Virus record (IMG/VR): IMGVR_UViG_3300008267_000004
Coordinates: 123,451-187,450 of that record
Reading direction: 5' to 3' (one strand)
DNA: 64,000 nt
Origin: a virus
Shown here: positions 59,510 through 64,000 of the stretch, piece after piece
Position numbering within the stretch: position 1 is the first letter of the stretch
Layout of the letters: every line of letters starts with the position of its first letter
The notes under the pieces: model-generated
Databases searched by the model: none
Told to the model about the DNA's origin: nothing
Seen by the model: only the letters and a program-made list of their open reading frames with translations
Position numbers and translations under genes: made by a program

Positions 59510-61309
59510 TTAGCCTTGTAGATCTTGTACAACAACTAGGCCGTACATGTCTGGACGAACCATTGCTTTACCATAACGAGTCATAACAGCTTTGCGTGGT
59601 GCAAAAGTGTTTGGATCGAAGATGGTTGGGGTGCTTTGTAGTGGTACATATGGAGCATAAACATAACCACTTTCTAGGAAGCTTCCACCTTTACGTCCTA
59701 CTAAGATTACGTTACGTAGGAAGTATGGATGAACAATGATATCCCATTTCTTGTTTAGATCACCTACTTTAACAGCACCTACTGAACCTTTTTCATCAGT
59801 TGCAGTTACTGAAGCGCGGAATCCAGAAGTAAATTCTAGGATGTTTGCAACTTCTGGTCCGCAGACTAAGAAGTTAGCACCACCACGTAGAGTTTTACGG
59901 TGGATAGCTGCTGATACGTCGTTGATTGTTTCAACTAGGGTTTCATACCACATTGAAACGTTACCGGTGAAGTCTGGTGGTCCTGCATATGAATTAGCAG
60001 TACCAACTTCGGCACCAGAAGAACGATCTAAGAATTTACCTGGACGGCGTGACCAGTATTTGACACCGGCAGTTTGTCCCTTAACTAGATCGTTTAGAAT
60101 TTCTTGATCAATTTCTAGACCAATTTGTTCTGATAACATAGAAGTTAATTCAACTTCAGCATCTAGGTTGTGGTAAGCATTTAGATCTTGACCTAATTCT
60201 GGAGTCCATGCAGCCTTTAGCTTACGAGTACGAGCTGTAATGCTGAATGAATCTACTTTTAGCTCTACTTCTGGGATTGCTGAAGAGCCTTCAAATGTCC
60301 ATGGAGATGTACCAGCTAATGCACCTAGAGCACTTGCTCCTACGTTAGCTAGATTATCTTTAATTGGGAAGGTTACAACAGCTTGTGAAGCACCAGAGAA
60401 TAGGTTTGCTTTTGTTGGAGAGGTAGAGGTAGTAGCTACTACGAATGATACTGTACCAGCTGCCTTGTTTACTGTTGTTAGACGGCGAATTACTTTTGCA
60501 CTTCCACCTAGAGCACCACCACCTGTGTAATCTCCAGCTGAATCAACTGCAGATGAACCAGTTACCAATGATGCAGCAAATACGTCTTGTTCTGCAATCA
60601 AAGCAGCGGCTCCACCGCTAAATCCTAGATCAGAAAGATTAAATGTTACAACAGATGCTGAAACATATGGAGTTGCATCTCCACCAGCTAATAGATCTGC
60701 ATCATAACGAATTGCAGATAATTGAGCGGCAGTTGCATTTGCTCCCTTGCTTTCTAGATTGAATGGAGTTGCTACTGTTACGCTAGCAGTTGCAACTGAT
60801 TTTGACCAACGTGATGTGTTGTAACCGTTAGCTAAGTTGTAGAAACCTTTTTCAGCATAATCTACACCATCTACACGTACACCACCAGTGATTTCAACAC
60901 CTAGACGATCACCGAAGAAAGAGCTAGATGCTGGGAATACAACGTCACCTGTGCTACCTACGTTAGTTCCTCTACGGAAGTCCATAAAGAATACTAGACC
61001 TGATGGTAAGCTCATTGGTTGTACTGAAACTAGATCATTTGCGATCAAGCCAGCAAATACACGACGGACGATTGGGAACGCAACAGCGGCAAAGCCTTGT
61101 ACGTCACCTGCAGCCATTGTGGTTGCTTCTTTTAGTAATTCAGCAGCTTGGTTTTCTAACAAGCGTGCCATTGTGCTCTTTTGACGAGCAGATGATAGTC
61201 CTTCTAATAGACCACTTTTTTCCCATTTAGAAACTAGAGTTTCAGTTTCTTTTAGTAGGTTTCTTTCTACCATACCTTCTGTTAATTTTTCTAATACATT
61301 ATTACCCAT
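59510..61309 (-). CDS. Major capsid protein (gp23-like)
   Basis: 599 residues. 'MAAGDVQGFAAVAFPIVRRV', 'LANDLVSVQPMSLPSGLVFF' and the HK97-like late segments ('PYVPLQSTPTIFDPNTFAPR', 'KAVMTRYGKAMVRPDMYGLV') are typical of T4-like capsid proteins. The N-terminal 61 residues are helical and end in 'ELLKE|ATT', matching the L/I-x-E site used by the T4 prohead protease to cut gp23 after residue 65. Strong AGGAG site; a GATAAATA box lies just upstream. Confidence 0.93.
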   Translation of the reverse strand: MGNNVLEKLTEGMVERNLLKETETLVSKWEKSGLLEGLSSARQKSTMARLLENQAAELLKEATTMAAGDVQGFAAVAFPIVRRVFAGLIANDLVSVQPMSLPSGLVFFMDFRRGTNVGSTGDVVFPASSSFFGDRLGVEITGGVRVDGVDYAEKGFYNLANGYNTSRWSKSVATASVTVATPFNLESKGANATAAQLSAIRYDADLLAGGDATPYVSASVVTFNLSDLGFSGGAAALIAEQDVFAASLVTGSSAVDSAGDYTGGGALGGSAKVIRRLTTVNKAAGTVSFVVATTSTSPTKANLFSGASQAVVTFPIKDNLANVGASALGALAGTSPWTFEGSSAIPEVELKVDSFSITARTRKLKAAWTPELGQDLNAYHNLDAEVELTSMLSEQIGLEIDQEILNDLVKGQTAGVKYWSRRPGKFLDRSSGAEVGTANSYAGPPDFTGNVSMWYETLVETINDVSAAIHRKTLRGGANFLVCGPEVANILEFTSGFRASVTATDEKGSVGAVKVGDLNKKWDIIVHPYFLRNVILVGRKGGSFLESGYVYAPYVPLQSTPTIFDPNTFAPRKAVMTRYGKAMVRPDMYGLVVVQDLQG

Positions 61310-61331
61310 TTGAGTCTCCTGTGAATGATAT

Positions 61332-62705
61332 TTATCTAATACCAGCTAACGCTTTCATGCGATCTGCCATTAAAGAATCTAAACTCGCTGGTTGTTTAGA
61401 TCTTGTTAAGAAAGGCGTTGATCCACGATTGATTGCTTCGCTTAGTGATTTTGGTGTTTTTTCTTTAACACTCTGCACTGTGCTTTGAAGAGTTTCGTAG
61501 ATTGTTTTTGCCTCTATAACACTTTCAGCCTTAGTAATGTTTTCGACAATTTGAGATTTTTGTCGCTCATTCAAGGAGACATTACTTAGAACTTTATTCG
61601 TGTACAACAATTTAGCATTTGAAATATTGATCTTATCTAATTGATCCTTTAAACTATTAACTGCTTCTAATAATTTTTCGTTTGTAGAGTTTAATGAATC
61701 AGTTTTTTCTTTTTCTTTAAGAAGCTTTTTATCCATAATTTTTAAAGATTCTTCTAAGTCGGAAAGATTCTTTTTAGCATATTCCCTTCTAGAAACTTCT
61801 TTATCGCCTCTAGCTTTTGCATAAGCTACTTTTTTGGATTCTCTTTCTTCTCTTTTATTTGTTCCCATATATCCATCTGGAACATTTTCCATGTCAACCA
61901 TTAAAGACTCTTCTAGTTCTAGAAGCTCTTCTTCTGTTAACTCTACTTCTTCGTTTACATCGGAAGCAACAGGTGCAGATTCTGCTGGTGATTTTTCACC
62001 TTTCTCTTTTGCAATTTTTTCAGCTTCTGCTTTTGCAGCTGCTCTTGCTTTATCACTCTGTTGTTGAATTCTTGCTGCCTCTTCTCTTTTTTTAGATGCT
62101 TGCATTGATAAATCATCTGCTGCTTTATTAGATGTTTCAACATCTTCATCTAATTCAAGTTCAAGTTCTAACTCTTCCTCTTCTGCTTGAGATCTATGAT
62201 AAGAAGTACCAGGATTATCATAACTTTCTTTAAATTTAATTCTTAAAGCCTCAGCCATTGGTTGTGGTTCTGCTGCTGGTGCTGGTGCAGTAACCGCAGG
62301 AGGAGAGGAAAGCATTGTTACTTGTGAAGTCGATGGTTGTGCTTTTAGCTGATCAAAATTAATTGTTATTAATTCGTCATCATCTCCATCTAAATTAAAA
62401 AAGGCTGTTTTAACATTTTTAAATGGATCTTTTTTATCCATACCAATACCTGTTCCTGTTGCCATCGGAGTAACTGGTGCAGGAGGAGTTACTGTTGGAC
62501 CTGTTGGATCCGCAGCATTAGCAGACGCAGTTTCTTGATCAACTTCTGCTGGTGGAGGGGTTTCTTCCTCTTGTTCTAGCAATTTTTCAACTTTTTCTTT
62601 AAATTCTTTCGAGTACTTCTCAATTAGTGAAGCTTCAGCACTTTTCATTGCTGTTTCTCGGAGAGCAGCTGCATCTATAATTGCTTGTTCTAACATTGTT
62701 GACAT
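61332..62705 (-). CDS. Prohead core scaffold protein (gp22-like)
   Basis: 457 residues, acidic and helical. 'MLEQAIIDAAALRETAMKSA' at the start and 'KLLYTNKVLSNVSLNERQKS', 'AESVIEAKTIYETLQST' near the end match the C-terminal block of gp22-type scaffolds in marine T4-like phages. The middle is Pro/Glu/Lys low-complexity, unlike the compact T4 gp22. Gene order scaffold then capsid agrees. It is degraded during head maturation. Confidence 0.85.
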   Translation of the reverse strand: MSTMLEQAIIDAAALRETAMKSAEASLIEKYSKEFKEKVEKLLEQEEETPPPAEVDQETASANAADPTGPTVTPPAPVTPMATGTGIGMDKKDPFKNVKTAFFNLDGDDDELITINFDQLKAQPSTSQVTMLSSPPAVTAPAPAAEPQPMAEALRIKFKESYDNPGTSYHRSQAEEEELELELELDEDVETSNKAADDLSMQASKKREEAARIQQQSDKARAAAKAEAEKIAKEKGEKSPAESAPVASDVNEEVELTEEELLELEESLMVDMENVPDGYMGTNKREERESKKVAYAKARGDKEVSRREYAKKNLSDLEESLKIMDKKLLKEKEKTDSLNSTNEKLLEAVNSLKDQLDKINISNAKLLYTNKVLSNVSLNERQKSQIVENITKAESVIEAKTIYETLQSTVQSVKEKTPKSLSEAINRGSTPFLTRSKQPASLDSLMADRMKALAGIR

Positions 62706-62807
62706 TAACTATTCTCCCAATACAGGAATACTTTATACTTTTTAATTAATTAGTGTAATACAGAACGAAATGACAAAATATTATAATTTAAATATTATTT
62801 AAATCAT

Positions 62808-63083
62808 TTATCGGCTTTTTTTCTTCTTAGAATCCGATTCAATCTCTGAATTTAACTCTAAATTATAATTTTTTGCATTTCTTTTATATTTACTTCTTTT
62901 TAGTCGTTCTTTTACACTTTTTTTAACAAATCTTCTTGTATATGAACATTCTTCATAAAGATATTGTACTAAAGATTCCTTGCTACACTCCTTAAGAAAC
63001 TTTTTAATTAATATATCCGTAGATTCCTGAGAAGGGCTTACACCTTGAGGTAATCTTACCTCTAATAATACTGCTCTAGACAT
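62808..63083 (-). CDS. Ribosomal protein bS21-like protein
   Basis: 91 residues. A first strand 'LLEVRLPQGVSPSQESTD', then a Lys/Arg-rich helix pair ('LIKKFLKECSKESLVQYLYEE', 'RRFVKKSVKERLKRSKYKRN'), has the shape of bS21 found in many aquatic phages. It would replace the host S21 on 30S subunits and favour phage mRNAs. The canonical 'YxKPS' is not present, so this call is moderate. About 100 bases without a gene follow before the scaffold; they hold only AT-rich sequence with a TATAAAGTA box. Confidence 0.6.
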   Translation of the reverse strand: MSRAVLLEVRLPQGVSPSQESTDILIKKFLKECSKESLVQYLYEECSYTRRFVKKSVKERLKRSKYKRNAKNYNLELNSEIESDSKKKKSR

Positions 63084-63086
63084 TTT

Positions 63087-63497
63087 TTACCTATTTCTCT
63101 TTCCCTCGAGTAATTCGAGTTGTTGATTCCATGAGTTTATCATGTTTTTGTCAAATAATTTATCAACATTTACACCTTCTTGTCCTTTTGCTTCCACCGA
63201 ATCTATATCCTCCGTCCCAGCAAAAGGATCAAATCCTGAAAATGATGCTGCTTTTTTAACTTCCTGTATTGCTTGCTTTTTTTCCTCTACAGATTCTTTT
63301 TGTAGAGATTTAATAACAGATTTTGTTTCTGGCATTGGTCTTTTTTGTATAGAATTTTGTGTCTGTTGAGAACTTTCATTCAAATTATGCTCTTTTAACA
63401 TACGTATTAAGCCTTCTTGAAGCATTATTTCATGCAAACACTCTTTAATTAGTGGCTTAATTATTGATTTCATTTGCTTTTTTTCTTCTTTATTCAT
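63087..63497 (-). CDS. Small head-core-like protein with LxE sites
   Basis: 136 residues. 'MKSIIKPLIKECLHEIMLQE' is an amphipathic helix ending in L-Q-E|G, then a Gln/Lys/Ser-rich linker and 'FSGFDPFAGTEDIDS'. The arrangement resembles prohead core proteins that are processed and partly left in the head. It is adjacent to scaffold genes. No T4 counterpart is certain. Confidence 0.6.
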   Translation of the reverse strand: MNKEEKKQMKSIIKPLIKECLHEIMLQEGLIRMLKEHNLNESSQQTQNSIQKRPMPETKSVIKSLQKESVEEKKQAIQEVKKAASFSGFDPFAGTEDIDSVEAKGQEGVNVDKLFDKNMINSWNQQLELLEGKRNR

Positions 63498-63523
63498 TTT
63501 AACCTCTATTTTTTTATAATTAG

Positions 63524-63973
63524 CTATCTTCCTAAATAAAATCCTGTTATCATAACAGATATAATAAAACTTGTTGCAGATATCGATGAAAGACCATCAC
63601 GAATAAGTGGGTTATCACCGGGCAAAAGATAAGGATTAGCAGATAATGTTGGAATCCACCAACTACCTACAGTTCCATTTCCTGGGCTTAACCAAGTTAC
63701 GGCACTGGTATCGACATGGATTGTATTATTTGTAGAAGATCCCCTCATGCGAAAATTTCTATTACTCCCTGACCATCCAACTTGTGATACAAGTCTATAT
63801 CTTACATCTGTAATAACAAATCTTCCAAAGTGAAGAGAAGTTCTTATTGATGATACAGTATATTCTGTTTGTGAAGCTGGTGCGTTAATATTACCAACCA
63901 AGGTAACTAATTCAGAATTTCTAGTAGAGCCAGAAGCGGTTGGTTGAAAATTTAATAATGTTCTATATGACAT
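63524..63973 (-). CDS. Unassigned beta-rich protein
   Basis: About 149 residues from the ATG at 63971-63973, which has a weak GGA site. An earlier in-frame ATG at 63997 is possible but is cut off from its leader by the window edge. It is rich in Ser, Thr, Gly and Asn, with 'NFQPTASGSTRNSELV' at the start. It could be a head decoration or tail-fibre-associated protein. No family is recognised. Confidence 0.55.
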   Translation of the reverse strand: MSYRTLLNFQPTASGSTRNSELVTLVGNINAPASQTEYTVSSIRTSLHFGRFVITDVRYRLVSQVGWSGSNRNFRMRGSSTNNTIHVDTSAVTWLSPGNGTVGSWWIPTLSANPYLLPGDNPLIRDGLSSISATSFIISVMITGFYLGR

Positions 63974-64000
63974 ATTTTTAATCCGCGTAAGATTCATATC

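Noticed and set aside
1-64000. tRNA genes, CRISPR arrays, insertion sequences or attachment sites
   Set aside because: I saw no cloverleaf-type runs, spaced direct repeats or transposase-like proteins. A tRNA search program could still find a diverged one.

Overview
This window is one gene-dense, AT-rich stretch of a large tailed-phage genome. Every credible gene lies on the minus strand, so transcription runs from high to low coordinates. I see no tRNA, rRNA, CRISPR array, insertion sequence or integrase. The structural genes (gp22-like scaffold, gp23-like capsid protein with an LxE processing site, very long contractile sheath, two gp19-like tube proteins, tape measure, baseplate proteins) point to a T4-type contractile-tailed virus. 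The small accessory proteins resemble those of marine, cyanophage- or pelagiphage-like myoviruses. The host cannot be named from the sequence. Terminase, portal and a recognisable gp21-type prohead protease are not in the window.

Layout in transcription order. (1) 64000 to 41841, virion module: an unknown partial protein, a small core-like protein, a bS21-like ribosomal protein, scaffold, major capsid protein, neck proteins, a tagged NUDIX protein, sheath, two tube proteins, a gp26/T4_baseplate-like protein continued by a start-less second frame (probable programmed frameshift), tape measure and baseplate genes. (2) 41834 to 20705, replication and nucleotide metabolism: PolA-family polymerase, tubulin-like protein, gp32-like SSB, RecA/UvsX, UV endonuclease, 5'-3' exonuclease, DnaB-type helicase, thioredoxin, a damaged class II ribonucleotide reductase, GroES-like protein, ThyX and a complete DnaE-type Pol III alpha subunit. 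(3) 20689 to 7401: cytidylyltransferase-like protein, dUTPase, IMPDH/GMP reductase, a sigma region-4-like protein, ClpP, two nuclease-like proteins, a 2H phosphoesterase-like protein, GroEL and Hsp20. (4) 7348 to 1: Cys/Lys-rich proteins, P-loop kinases, a ferritin-like protein, a HAD phosphatase and small unknowns.

The most striking theme is a set of unrelated proteins that share short N-terminal tags: 'MKITxxxLxxIIxEE', 'MENWRxFLxE', and a third form in an acidic/basic core protein. Each tag has an (I/L/V)xE site like that cut by the T4 prohead protease. This suggests a cargo of enzymes packed into the capsid and delivered with the DNA: P-loop kinases, a kinase-like domain, a 2H phosphoesterase, a NUDIX hydrolase and a membrane protein. 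It would parallel T4 internal proteins and Alt, but appears larger.

Regulation is also readable. Host-type TTGAC/TATAAT promoters, often with an extended TGn -10, are repeatedly interlocked with terminator hairpins. In several cases the expected start point lies inside the hairpin, so read-through RNA should terminate while RNA started there should escape. A few TATAAATA boxes resemble T4 late promoters, and a recurring ACTATTTA motif sits in gene junctions.
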